DNA of 64,000 nucleotides from Candidatus Pseudogracilibacillus intestinigallinarum (GCA_019113205.1 DXHX01000123.1:1-64000); one strand, 5' to 3'. Counted from the stretch's first letter, positions 34,951 through 44,114 are shown. Numbers and translations are program-made. Notes: generated from the sequence alone by a model not told the origin.

Positions 34951-35802
34951 ATGACAGCGGAAGTAATAAACGGTCAAGAATTAGCGAGTAATTTGCGTGA
35001 AAAAATGAAACAAGAGGTTGCAGCATTAAATAACAATAAGATTTTCCCTAAATTAACCGTCATTTTAATAGGAGATGATCCTGCATCACAATCTTATGTA
35101 AAAGGAAAACATAAAGCGTGTAACGAAGCCGGAATTATTTCAGAGATTATCCGCAAAGATGCATCCATTTCGGAAGCGGAATTATTAGCGGAAATTGATT
35201 GTCTAAATAACGATGAAACGGTACACGGTATTTTGGTACAGTTACCAATCCCAAAACATATTGATGAACAAAAAGTAATTGAAGCAATTGATCCAAAAAA
35301 AGATGTAGATGGATTTCACCCAATTAATGTCGGAAAAATGATGACTGGTCAAGAAACATTTTTACCTTGTACCCCACATGGGATCCTACAAATGATCCAA
35401 TCAAAACAAATTGAAACTGAAGGCAAATATGCAGTAGTAATTGGAAGAAGTAATATAGTTGGTAAACCTGTTGGACAATTATTACTAAATGAAAATGCGA
35501 CAGTTACGTATTGTCATTCAAGAACGAATAATATGAAAGACATTACCAAACAAGCTGATATTTTAATTGTTGCGGTAGGAAAAGAACATGTGATTGATGC
35601 AAGTTATGTTAAAGAAGGTGCCGTCGTGATAGATGTTGGAGTAAACCGTACAAAAGAAGGTACTTTAACAGGAGATGTAGACTTTGAAGATGTAAAACAA
35701 GTTGCATCATACATAACACCCGTACCAAAAGGTGTTGGACCTATGACCATTACGATGTTATTAAGAAATACGATTGAAGCGGCGAAAAGGATAGAACAAT
35801 AG
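34951..35802 (+). CDS. folD: Bifunctional methylenetetrahydrofolate dehydrogenase/cyclohydrolase
   Basis: Interconverts 5,10-methylene-, 5,10-methenyl- and 10-formyl-THF. 283 residues. The catalytic Lys lies in SQSYVKGKHKAC, the NADP-binding part includes GRSNIVGKPVGQLL, and TPVPKGVGPMT is the C-terminal signature. GGGAGG precedes the ATG. It overlaps xseA by 1 bp. Confidence 0.96.
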   Translation: MTAEVINGQELASNLREKMKQEVAALNNNKIFPKLTVILIGDDPASQSYVKGKHKACNEAGIISEIIRKDASISEAELLAEIDCLNNDETVHGILVQLPIPKHIDEQKVIEAIDPKKDVDGFHPINVGKMMTGQETFLPCTPHGILQMIQSKQIETEGKYAVVIGRSNIVGKPVGQLLLNENATVTYCHSRTNNMKDITKQADILIVAVGKEHVIDASYVKEGAVVIDVGVNRTKEGTLTGDVDFEDVKQVASYITPVPKGVGPMTITMLLRNTIEAAKRIEQ

Positions 35803-37154
35803 TGCAAAAACGCTATGTAACTATCACTGCTTTAACAAGATATTTAAAGAAGAAAATGGATATTGACCCTCATTTGCAAGAAATTTATATAAAAGGGGAA
35901 ATATCGAATTTCAATTTACATCGAAATGGGCATATGTATTTAACTTTAAAAGATGATGGCGCAAGAATTCCTGCTGTTATGTTTTATGGAGATAATCGTC
36001 ATGTGAAATTTCGTCCTGAAAATGGTATGCACGTACTGGTTAGAGGGCAAGTAACAGTTTACGAACAATATGGACAATATCAACTATATATAAAAGAAAT
36101 GGAACCTGACGGAATTGGAGCACTTTATTTAGCGTATGAGCAATTAAAGGAAGACTTACAAAAACGTGGGTTATTTGATATGCACCATAAAAAGAGTATT
36201 CCTACATACCCGACTTCTATAGGTCTTGTTACTTCACCGACAAGTGCCGCTGTACGTGATATGATAACGACTATTAAAAGAAGGTATCCGATTGTACAAA
36301 TAACCGTTATTCCTGCAATTGTACAAGGAAATGAAGCGAAAGAATCGATTGCACAAGCGATTGAATTAGCTAATCGTGTTCAAACATTTGATACGTTAAT
36401 TGTTGGTCGTGGTGGTGGCTCATTAGAAGATTTATGGGCATTTAATGAATTGAGAGTGATTGAAGCAGTATTTGCTTCGAACATTCCTATTATTAGTGCA
36501 ATTGGACATGAAACAGATACGACTTTAACAGATTTTGTGTCGGATTTACGTGCACCGACACCAACGGGTGCAGCAGAATTAGCAGTACCTTCCATTATCG
36601 ATGTAGAAGAAAATCTACTACATATGTCCGTTCGTTTAAAGCAATTATTACAATTAAATATTGCTCGTCGAAAAGAATTGTTGCAGAGAATAGAACAATC
36701 ACCAACATTTCAAATGCCAAAACAAATCATCTATGAAAAGCAACAATTTGTCGATACATTGGATGATCGTTTACAGCAACAAATAGAAGGGAAATTATAC
36801 CGTACACAACATCGTGTACAACAAATTGAAACAAAATTATCCTTTTATCATCCTGACCGTAAGTTAAAGCAATTACATGAAAAGGTACAATTCTTAAGTA
36901 GCCGATTGGAAGATAAAACGGTACAACATATCCGACAGTCAACCCAACAATTTGTACACATGATTGATAAGTTAACACTCGTCAATCCGCTACACATTTT
37001 AAAGAGGGGATTTGCATTACCTTATGATGGAGAGGATCGTGTCGTTAAGTCGATAAAAAATGTAGAAACAAATGATTCTATTAGAATTAAATTGCATGAT
37101 GGTGACTTATACTGTCAAGTACAGGAAATACGGAGGAGCCAGAATAATGAGTGA
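35802..37154 (+). CDS. xseA: Exodeoxyribonuclease VII large subunit
   Basis: Large subunit of the single-strand exonuclease. 450 residues. N-terminal OB fold (to about 100) and a catalytic domain with GRGGGSLEDLWAFNE and SAIGHETD. A helical C-terminal region follows. The start is GTG at 35802, directly after folD, with AAAGG before it. It overlaps xseB by 8 bp. Confidence 0.95.
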   Translation: MQKRYVTITALTRYLKKKMDIDPHLQEIYIKGEISNFNLHRNGHMYLTLKDDGARIPAVMFYGDNRHVKFRPENGMHVLVRGQVTVYEQYGQYQLYIKEMEPDGIGALYLAYEQLKEDLQKRGLFDMHHKKSIPTYPTSIGLVTSPTSAAVRDMITTIKRRYPIVQITVIPAIVQGNEAKESIAQAIELANRVQTFDTLIVGRGGGSLEDLWAFNELRVIEAVFASNIPIISAIGHETDTTLTDFVSDLRAPTPTGAAELAVPSIIDVEENLLHMSVRLKQLLQLNIARRKELLQRIEQSPTFQMPKQIIYEKQQFVDTLDDRLQQQIEGKLYRTQHRVQQIETKLSFYHPDRKLKQLHEKVQFLSSRLEDKTVQHIRQSTQQFVHMIDKLTLVNPLHILKRGFALPYDGEDRVVKSIKNVETNDSIRIKLHDGDLYCQVQEIRRSQNNE

Positions 37155-37383
37155 ACAATTAAATGAACTTTCATTTGAGGAAGCATTAAAAAAATTAGAA
37201 GAAATAGTTGCATCTTTAGAAAATGATGAAATCCCATTAGAAAAATCGATGGCTTTATACGAAGAAGGTATGAAGTTATCAAAACAATGTAATCGTATGT
37301 TAAAAAACGCAGAAGAAAAAATGACGGAATTAATGCAAGCGGATGGAACGACACAACCTTATGACGAAGTATTGGAGGATTAA
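37147..37383 (+). CDS. xseB: Exodeoxyribonuclease VII small subunit
   Basis: Small helical subunit of 78 residues. LSFEEALKKLEEIVASLEN is the family signature. The ATG at 37147 was chosen over the upstream open frame because GGAGG lies just before it and the length fits XseB. It overlaps the xseA stop by 8 bp, giving coupled translation. Confidence 0.95.
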   Translation: MSEQLNELSFEEALKKLEEIVASLENDEIPLEKSMALYEEGMKLSKQCNRMLKNAEEKMTELMQADGTTQPYDEVLED

Positions 37384-37388
37384 TATAA

Positions 37389-38276
37389 TTGAATTATTCT
37401 ATAAAAAATTATATTCAACAAGGAAAAGAAATAGTGGAACAGAAGCTATCATCTTTATATACGGATACGAATATTCCAGAAAATTTAAAGGCTTCCATGG
37501 AATATTCATTGCTTGCTGGTGGAAAAAGATTACGACCGATATTGCTCCTTGCTAGTTATCATTCGTTTAAAAAAACGGATGAAGCGAAAACTTTACGTAC
37601 TGCAGCAGCATTAGAAATGATTCACACTTATTCATTAATCCATGATGATTTACCTGCAATGGATGACGATGATTATCGACGTGGTGCTTTAACTAACCAT
37701 AAAAAATTCGACGAGGCAACAGCTATTTTAGCCGGTGATGCATTGTTAACAAATAGTTTTGAATTAATTGCAGAAGATGAACTTCTAACTGCAGAAGAAA
37801 AAGTTTTTTTAATCACTGAGTTATCCCATGCAAGTGGTCCAGAAGGTATGGTAGCGGGGCAAGTTTTAGATATGGAAGGAGAGATGAGCACTCTCTCGTT
37901 GGAAGAACTTGAAAAAGTACACGAACATAAGACAGGAAAGTTAATTTCTTTTGCGATTATTGCTGGAGCGTATTTAGGTAATGCGACAGAAACACAATTA
38001 ACACATCTAAAAAAATTCGCATACTATTTAGGGATTATTTTTCAAGTACAGGATGATATTTTAGATGTGATTGGCGATCAAGAAAAGTTAGGAAAACCCG
38101 TCGGTAGTGATGAAGAGAATGAAAAGAGTACATATCCAAATTTACTCGGATTAGAAGGTGCGAAAAATCATTTATCTGCATATACGGAAAAAGCTTTACA
38201 AGCATTACAAGAAGCAAATATAGAACAATCTTATTTAGAACAACTTCTATATTATTTTGGTGAACGCGACCATTAA
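37389..38276 (+). CDS. ispA: Geranyl/farnesyl diphosphate synthase
   Basis: Condenses isopentenyl diphosphate units into farnesyl diphosphate. 295 residues. The first Asp-rich motif is in DDLPAMDDDDYRRG, the second in QVQDDILDV; LAGGKRLRPIL binds diphosphate. The start is TTG at 37389 with GGAGG 10 nt before it. In B. subtilis the next gene is dxs; here it is replaced by the OLE RNA region. Confidence 0.94.
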   Translation: MNYSIKNYIQQGKEIVEQKLSSLYTDTNIPENLKASMEYSLLAGGKRLRPILLLASYHSFKKTDEAKTLRTAAALEMIHTYSLIHDDLPAMDDDDYRRGALTNHKKFDEATAILAGDALLTNSFELIAEDELLTAEEKVFLITELSHASGPEGMVAGQVLDMEGEMSTLSLEELEKVHEHKTGKLISFAIIAGAYLGNATETQLTHLKKFAYYLGIIFQVQDDILDVIGDQEKLGKPVGSDEENEKSTYPNLLGLEGAKNHLSAYTEKALQALQEANIEQSYLEQLLYYFGERDH

Positions 38277-38314
38277 TAAAAACTGTTTCGTTCATGGATT
38301 TCTAGTTTTTTTCA

Positions 38315-38323
38315 TGATATAAT
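38315..38323 (+). promoter_or_regulatory. Extended -10 promoter for the OLE RNA
   Basis: TGATATAAT, a perfect extended -10 element, ends 7 bp before 38330, the likely RNA start. The -35 region (38295-38300, TGGATT) is weak. It implies that the RNA can be made apart from the nusB-ispA transcript. Confidence 0.55.
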
Positions 38324-38329
38324 GTTTTT

Positions 38330-38940
38330 AATAATGGAATGGTGCAGTATCCTAGTCAGTCCCCCTATTTTGAAGGCGGGCCTAAAAATCTGCCAAAGGG
38401 CATATCGATGAAGTTCCTTGTGTCGGCTTGAGGCGCCCAGCCTTGGGTCGATGCTGGGGGTTAAGGTTTATGGGCGATCCACAAAGGCATGTGGGCGTTG
38501 ACCCATTTACCGCGGAGGCCCATCTCTGTCACGGTCTACCGATACGGAGGCGTGATGGAATGGGGTATGAACCTGTCGAAGGATTAAGTTCTTTCATAAA
38601 AAGACAGCGTAGCCTGCCTTGAGTGATTGCCGAGGGGATTAAAGTTTTTAAAATAATAAGTAGGTGGCCAATACTTCATTATTTTGTAGCGCTTTATGAA
38701 ATCGGTGTTGCAAAAGAGGCTAGAAATAGGTTAAAGACTGTTAGAGGAAAGCTCCTAGGCTGTTCATGTTGACATTTATAAGGGATTATAGTGCGGACTA
38801 AGTGGTAATCCAGTCTAACTTTTGGCGACAAGTTAAGATGGGTTTAAAAGGGAACTGCCTTGGTGGCGACACTAGGTATCCATCTGGGAAAACCTACTGG
38901 ACCTAAGCCGCAGTCTTAACTTTATAAATGACCATTCCTT
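38330..38940 (+). ncRNA. ole: OLE RNA (ornate, large, extremophilic)
   Basis: About 600 nt without a plausible gene, between ispA and an oapA-like gene, the known genomic setting of OLE RNA. Conserved-looking GC-rich blocks (about 60% G+C at 38401-38460, far above the surroundings) run through it, for example GAAGGCGGGCC near 38372 and ACCGCGGAGGCCCATCTCTG near 38510. The ends pair: GGAATGGT (38336-38343) with ACCATTCC (38931-38938), closing the whole domain. OLE forms a membrane-bound ribonucleoprotein with OapA and is linked in B. halodurans to cold and alcohol tolerance and to magnesium responses. The ends are approximate. No covariance search was run. Confidence 0.88.
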
Positions 38941-38977
38941 CTATACTATGATGACATGAATAAGGTATGATATACAT

Positions 38978-39595
38978 ATGAATGAAAAAATAAAAAGTTC
39001 GATAAAATTTAGTTTAACGATAGCCGTTATCACGTTCGTGTTAGCGGCTATTTTTTCAAGTTTTTCTTCTACGATCTTACCGAAAGTCTCTTGGATGCTC
39101 GGTATGATACTTGTTTTATTTTTTGTCGTAATTGGAATCTTTTTTGATATGTTAGGTATTGCAGCAGCTGCAGCAGATCAAAGGCCATTACATGCAATGG
39201 CGGCAGAAAAAGTTACAGGTGCAAGAGAAGCTGTTTTAATTTATAAAAATGCGGATAAATTCGCCAGTTTTTGTAATGATGTTATTGGTGATATATCTGG
39301 TATTATAAGTGGTAGTGCATTGGCAATTGTTATTATTGAAATAGGTAATTTAATGAACGAGAGTCCAGAATCACCGATGCAATTAACATTATCCATTGTA
39401 TTAACAAGCCTGATTGCTGCGTTAACTGTTGGCGGCAAAGCATTAGGGAAATATTTTGCGATGAACGCATCGACAAGTATTTTATTAATGACAGGGAAAG
39501 CAATTTATTTTATTCAAGAGAAAATGAAAATAAATATCTTTTCGTCAACAAAAAATAATCAAGATAAAAATAAGAAAAAAGGAAGAAATAAATGA
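38978..39595 (+). CDS. oapA: OLE-associated membrane protein OapA
   Basis: A 205-residue protein directly downstream of the OLE RNA. Helices lie near 12-32, 37-65, 106-124 and 134-155, with a basic C-terminus (KNNQDKNKKKGRNK) suited to RNA contact. The stretch GIFFDMLGIAAAAADQ plus the following helix resembles the DUF21/CNNM ion-transport domain, without the cytoplasmic domains of those transporters. OapA is known to hold OLE RNA at the membrane. AAGGT precedes the ATG. The stop overlaps the tlyA start (ATGA), so translation of the two is coupled. Assignment rests on position and topology. Confidence 0.86.
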   Translation: MNEKIKSSIKFSLTIAVITFVLAAIFSSFSSTILPKVSWMLGMILVLFFVVIGIFFDMLGIAAAAADQRPLHAMAAEKVTGAREAVLIYKNADKFASFCNDVIGDISGIISGSALAIVIIEIGNLMNESPESPMQLTLSIVLTSLIAALTVGGKALGKYFAMNASTSILLMTGKAIYFIQEKMKINIFSSTKNNQDKNKKKGRNK

Positions 39596-40401
39596 GCAAA
39601 GAACGACTAGATGTACTGTTAGTTAAACGAAATTTAATCGATACACGTGAAAAGGCAAAACGACTTATTATGGCTGGACAGGTATTTTCTGAAAATGAAC
39701 GCTTAGATAAGCCTGGCGTAAAAGTTGATGAAAGTATCCCACTTACTGTTAAGGGACAGTTGCCATACGTAAGTCGGGGTGGATTTAAATTAGAAAAAGC
39801 ATTACAAACATTCGATGTATCTGTTGAAAATAAAATTATGGTAGATATCGGTTCTTCAACTGGCGGTTTTACTGATTGTGCTTTACAAAATGGTGCAAAT
39901 TTAGTGTATGCTATCGATGTGGGATATAACCAGTTGGATTGGAAATTACGTTCCGATGATCGTGTCATCGTTCGTGAAAGAACGAACTTTCGTCATGTAG
40001 AACAGTCATTTTTTGATAAAGGATTACCAAGTTTTGCAACGATTGATGTATCGTTTATTTCATTAAAAATTATTTTGCCAGTATTAAAAACGATTGCGCA
40101 AAATGGGACAGATGTTATCGCATTAATTAAACCACAGTTCGAAGCAGAACGAGAACAAGTTGGAAAAAAGGGTGTCATCAAAGATAAAAAGGTACATGTA
40201 GAAGTGTTAGAAAAAATTATTTCATTTGTTGAAAACGAAGGGATGATGTGTAAAAATTTATCATTCTCACCGATTACAGGTGGTGAAGGAAATATTGAGT
40301 TTTTAGCACATTTATATATCGATGAAATAGTGGATATTTCTACGCCCATAATGGATAAGATCCCAGATATTGTCAAAGAAGCACATGATACACTTAAATA
40401 A
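39592..40401 (+). CDS. tlyA: TlyA family rRNA methyltransferase / hemolysin-like (YqxC)
   Basis: 269 residues: N-terminal S4 RNA-binding domain (about 1-65, ERLDVLLVKRNLIDTREKAKR) and an FtsJ-like methyltransferase domain with the S-adenosylmethionine motif MVDIGSSTGGFTDCALQNGA. Homologues 2'-O-methylate rRNA. The ATG lies in the oapA stop (4-bp overlap). In B. subtilis yqxC follows dxs and precedes ahrC, so the order resumes here. Confidence 0.93.
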   Translation: MSKERLDVLLVKRNLIDTREKAKRLIMAGQVFSENERLDKPGVKVDESIPLTVKGQLPYVSRGGFKLEKALQTFDVSVENKIMVDIGSSTGGFTDCALQNGANLVYAIDVGYNQLDWKLRSDDRVIVRERTNFRHVEQSFFDKGLPSFATIDVSFISLKIILPVLKTIAQNGTDVIALIKPQFEAEREQVGKKGVIKDKKVHVEVLEKIISFVENEGMMCKNLSFSPITGGEGNIEFLAHLYIDEIVDISTPIMDKIPDIVKEAHDTLK

Positions 40402-40422
40402 TATTGAGCAGGAGAGAAGGAA

Positions 40423-40872
40423 ATGAGTAAATCAAAGAGACATTTTAAAATTAGGGAAATAATTTCTGAAAATGAAATTGAAACACAAGATGAACTTGTG
40501 GAACGTTTAAAAAATTTAGGGTTTAATGTAACACAAGCGACAGTATCACGTGATATAAAGGAGTTACACCTTGTAAAGGTACCATCAAAAACAGGTATAT
40601 ATAAATACAGCTTACCAACAGAACAACGTTTCAATCCACTTGAGAAATTAGAACGATTAATTATGGAAGCATTCGTTAGTATTGATCATGCGAAGAACTT
40701 TATCGTATTAAAAACGCTTCCTGGAAACGGAAATGCGATTGGAGTATTAATTGATGATATTGAGTGGGAAGAAGTTCTCGGTACAATTTGTGGGGATGAT
40801 ACGTGCCTCATTATTTGTCGAGAAGAAGAACATGCGGTAGAAGTAAAAGAACGTATCGTGCAAATGTTATAA
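40423..40872 (+). CDS. argR: Arginine repressor ArgR/AhrC
   Basis: 149-residue arginine-responsive regulator. N-terminal winged helix ([30 protein letters not shown]) and a C-terminal arginine-binding, hexamer-forming domain with [12 protein letters not shown] and [20 protein letters not shown] precedes the ATG. Synteny tlyA-argR-recN is universal in Bacillus. Confidence 0.96.
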   Translation: MSKSKRHFKIREIISENEIETQDELVERLKNLGFNVTQATVSRDIKELHLVKVPSKTGIYKYSLPTEQRFNPLEKLERLIMEAFVSIDHAKNFIVLKTLPGNGNAIGVLIDDIEWEEVLGTICGDDTCLIICREEEHAVEVKERIVQML

Positions 40873-40898
40873 TGTAACAAATTGCGAGGTGATGACCG

Positions 40899-42596
40899 TT
40901 GTTAACCGAACTATCGATAAGAAATTTCGCTATTATTGATGATATATCGATTACGTTTCATGAAGGATTAACAGTATTAACTGGAGAAACTGGTGCCGGA
41001 AAATCGATTATTATTGATGCAGTAGAATTATTAGCAGGTGCTCGTGCATCCGTTCATTATGTTCGTCATGGAGAAAAAAAGGCGGAAATTAGTGGTTTAT
41101 TTTCATTAAAAGATGAGGATGATCATGTGAAAGAAGTGGCTAATTTTTATGACATTGATATTCACGATCAAATGTTAGTACTTGAGCGAACTATAACAAA
41201 GCAAGGAAAAAGTATTTGTAAAATAAACAATAAAATCGTGACTTTATCTGTTTTAAAAGAGATTGGTCAAAAAGTAGTAAATATCCATAGCCAGCATGAT
41301 ACTATCCAGTTAATGGATGAAGAAACACATATACAATTATTAGATGCTTACGATGAAAAACAAATTTATCCATTAATAAAAACGTATGATGCATTATATA
41401 CGAAATTAATTAAATTGAAACAAAAACATCGGCAATTACAAACGAATGAACAAGATATGGTACATCGTTTAGATTTCATTCAATTTCAATTACATGAAAT
41501 TGAAGAAGCGAATTTACAAATAGGTGAAGATGAAGCATTAACAGATGAAAGAAATAAATTACACCATCATGAAAAACTATATCGGACAGTTGATGAAGCA
41601 TACAGTTTATTAGCTGATGACAAATACGCTCTCGAATTACTCGATATTGCCCAAAATAATTTACAACAAGTAAAGGATTTAGATGAGAATATAGAACACC
41701 ATGCAGATGATTTGTCCTCTTTATTTTACCAACTAGAGGAAATTAGTTTTTCATTGCGTCAATATATTGACACTTTATATTATGATGAGAACGAATTGAA
41801 TGACATTGAAAGCAGGTTAAATGAAATAAATCATTTAAAGAAAAAATATGGTTTAAACATAGAAGAAATTTTTAAATATAAAGTAAAAATTGAACGAGAA
41901 ATTGATGAAATTGAACATAAAGAAGATCATCTACTTCAATTAGAGAAAGAAATGTCAGTATTAGAAGACGAAGCATTAATCATTGCGAAACGGTTGCATT
42001 CCGCAAGAAAAAAAGCTGCACTGTCATTGGAAAAAGAGATTGAGGTGGAATTAAAAGATCTCTATTTAGAAAATGCGACTTTTTCTGTTCATTTCAAAAA
42101 AAATGACACCAATACATTGTATGCAAAAGGAATAGATCAAATTACATTTATGGTCAGTACGAACATTGGAGAGCCGTTAAATGAATTGGCGAAAGTTGCC
42201 TCTGGTGGGGAACTTTCACGAATTATGCTTGCATTAAAAAATATTTTTTCCAAACATGATCAAATTCAAACAGTAATATTTGATGAAATTGACACAGGTG
42301 TAAGTGGACGCGTTGCACAGTCAATCGCAGAAAAAATGTATGAAATTACAAAAAACGCACAAGTATTATGTATTACACACTTACCACAAGTGGCTGCCAT
42401 GTCAGATAACCATTTACTTATCGAAAAACATGAAGTAAATGAGCGTACAGCAACAAAAATAACGGATTTATCCAATGATGAAAAAATAAATGAAATTGGT
42501 AAAATGTTTACTGGAACTGAATTAACCGAAACAGCAATTGAACATGCTCAACAATTATTGCATTTAACAAATGAATTTAAACGAACGGTATATTAA
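40899..42596 (+). CDS. recN: DNA repair ATPase RecN
   Basis: SMC-like protein that gathers DNA ends at double-strand breaks. 565 residues: N-terminal Walker A GETGAGKS at 29-36, a long coiled coil in the middle (about 150-380), and a C-terminal half with the ABC signature ASGGELSRIMLALK and Walker B VIFDEIDTGVSG. The TTG start at 40899 follows GAGGTGAT. No clear LexA box was seen. Confidence 0.95.
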   Translation: MLTELSIRNFAIIDDISITFHEGLTVLTGETGAGKSIIIDAVELLAGARASVHYVRHGEKKAEISGLFSLKDEDDHVKEVANFYDIDIHDQMLVLERTITKQGKSICKINNKIVTLSVLKEIGQKVVNIHSQHDTIQLMDEETHIQLLDAYDEKQIYPLIKTYDALYTKLIKLKQKHRQLQTNEQDMVHRLDFIQFQLHEIEEANLQIGEDEALTDERNKLHHHEKLYRTVDEAYSLLADDKYALELLDIAQNNLQQVKDLDENIEHHADDLSSLFYQLEEISFSLRQYIDTLYYDENELNDIESRLNEINHLKKKYGLNIEEIFKYKVKIEREIDEIEHKEDHLLQLEKEMSVLEDEALIIAKRLHSARKKAALSLEKEIEVELKDLYLENATFSVHFKKNDTNTLYAKGIDQITFMVSTNIGEPLNELAKVASGGELSRIMLALKNIFSKHDQIQTVIFDEIDTGVSGRVAQSIAEKMYEITKNAQVLCITHLPQVAAMSDNHLLIEKHEVNERTATKITDLSNDEKINEIGKMFTGTELTETAIEHAQQLLHLTNEFKRTVY

Positions 42597-42629
42597 AACT
42601 GGATGGTAATTGCACCATTCAGTTTTAAT
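42592..42629 (+). terminator. Hairpin overlapping the recN stop, possible terminator
   Basis: ATTAAAACTG with TGGT pairs with ACCA and CAGTTTTAAT. The stem is good but the T run is short (TTTTAAT). Confidence 0.6.
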
Positions 42630-42796
42630 ATGGACATTTTCTTACACATAGCACTATTTACATCGTCTCTTACATTTCCTCTTTTTTCAATCATCCAAAA
42701 AAACACAAATTTGCTTAAGTTTTGCTCGTTTAAAATAATGCCTTTTTGGTCACATTAAACATATCGAAACAAAAACGAATGAGGAGCTGACCAAAA

Positions 42797-44011
42797 TTGC
42801 ATGTACAGAAAAAATTCATTCGTCTTTTTTATTTTTTTATTCTTTTACTCTTTCTATACACACCGTTTTCTTCCATAACATCTATTTTTACCGATATTCC
42901 AAATAATGTCGAAACAAACCTCCAATATTTTAGTGACAAATCTTATGAAACAGCAGTAACTACCACTACATCTCCAGATGAAACAGAAATGACATTTTAC
43001 GCAAATCAAGTACCATTGAAGCAAATTCAAGCAGCAAATGAAACACGAAAAAAGGTTGTACCAGGTGGTGAGTCGATCGGAATACAATTACAATCAACGG
43101 GTGTAGTTGTCGTTGGTCATCATGAATTAGATGGAAAAAATGTTACATCACCAGCAAAACAAGCAAACATTAGAGTTGGCGATATTATTTTATCAATGAA
43201 TGATGAAAAAATTAAAGACATTAACGAAATTCCTACGATTGTAGAAAAATCTGCGGCGAAAAATAAAAATATAGCCGTTACGTTAAAAAGAAATGGAAAA
43301 GAAATTTCTACAAACGTCAAACCAGTAAAAAACAAAAAAGAAAATAAATATCAAATTGGACTCTATATGAAGAATGCTTCTTCTGGTATTGGTACTATTA
43401 CATTTTATGATCCGACAACAAAAAAATATGGAGCATTAGGACATACAGTAAATGATGCTGCGACGAATAAACCTGTAAACATTCATGATGGGAAAATTGT
43501 TTTATCGAATGTAACGAGTATTAAAAAAGGAAATAAAGGAATTCCTGGTGAGAAAAAAGCAACATTCTCAATGAAACAAGATAAATTAGGAAATGTTGTA
43601 AAAAATAGTCCTTTTGGAATTTATGGTACTTTAAATGATACTTTATTAAAAAATGAAGAACCACTAGACATTGCTTTTGCACATGAAATTGAAAAAGGCC
43701 CTGCTGAAATATGGACGGTCATTGAAAAAAATAAAATAGAAAAATTTGATGTGGAAATTTTACACGCATCAAAACAACCGTTCAAAGCGACGAAAGGAAT
43801 TGTATTAAAAGTAACTGATAAACGCTTATTAGATAAAACCGGTGGGATTGTTCAAGGAATGAGCGGAAGTCCGATCATTCAAAATGGCAAAATAATTGGT
43901 GCTGTAACACATGTTTTCGTCAACGATCCAACATCAGGTTATGGTGTGCATATCGAGTGGATGTTAGAGGAAGCTGAATTAACAATGAAAGAGAAGAATG
44001 ATGCCGCATAA
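42797..44011 (+). CDS. spoIVB: SpoIVB signalling serine protease
   Basis: Secreted from the forespore into the intermembrane space, where it cuts SpoIVFA and triggers pro-sigma-K processing. 404 residues: N-terminal membrane helix (about 9-24), PDZ domain (about 105-180; its carboxylate-binding region lies near ARVGDIILSMNDE-like text) and the S55 peptidase domain. His216 in GALGHTVND and the GMSGSPI motif (Ser356/Ser358) form the active site. The TTG at 42797 follows GAGGAG. The gene sits between recN and spo0A as in all Bacillus. No forespore promoter could be placed with confidence. Confidence 0.94.
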   Translation: MHVQKKFIRLFYFFILLLFLYTPFSSITSIFTDIPNNVETNLQYFSDKSYETAVTTTTSPDETEMTFYANQVPLKQIQAANETRKKVVPGGESIGIQLQSTGVVVVGHHELDGKNVTSPAKQANIRVGDIILSMNDEKIKDINEIPTIVEKSAAKNKNIAVTLKRNGKEISTNVKPVKNKKENKYQIGLYMKNASSGIGTITFYDPTTKKYGALGHTVNDAATNKPVNIHDGKIVLSNVTSIKKGNKGIPGEKKATFSMKQDKLGNVVKNSPFGIYGTLNDTLLKNEEPLDIAFAHEIEKGPAEIWTVIEKNKIEKFDVEILHASKQPFKATKGIVLKVTDKRLLDKTGGIVQGMSGSPIIQNGKIIGAVTHVFVNDPTSGYGVHIEWMLEEAELTMKEKNDAA

Positions 44012-44043
44012 ACTTTCTGTCTACGGACAGAAAGTTTTTTCTT
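44010..44043 (+). terminator. Rho-independent terminator of spoIVB
   Basis: AAACTTTCTGTC and GGACAGAAAGTTTTTT form a perfect hairpin with a T run beginning at the spoIVB stop. Confidence 0.93.
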
Positions 44044-44049
44044 CTTTGT

Positions 44050-44076
44050 GAAGGAATAAATGTAATCTTGTCGAAT
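44050..44076 (+). promoter_or_regulatory. Sigma-H promoter of spo0A with overlapping 0A box
   Basis: GAAGGAATA (44050-44058) matches the sigma-H -35 consensus RNAGGAWWW exactly. GTCGAAT (44070-44076) matches the -10 RNNGAAT exactly, with an 11-bp spacer. TGTCGAA (44069-44075), the exact Spo0A-binding 0A box, overlaps the -10. It is 38 bp before the TTG start. Confidence 0.82.
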
Positions 44077-44114
44077 AATACATATAGAAAGCAATTTATA
44101 AGGGGTGTGGATGA

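Noticed and set aside
38428-38622. 64-codon open frame inside the OLE region
   Set aside because: No ribosome site, odd composition, lies within conserved RNA blocks.
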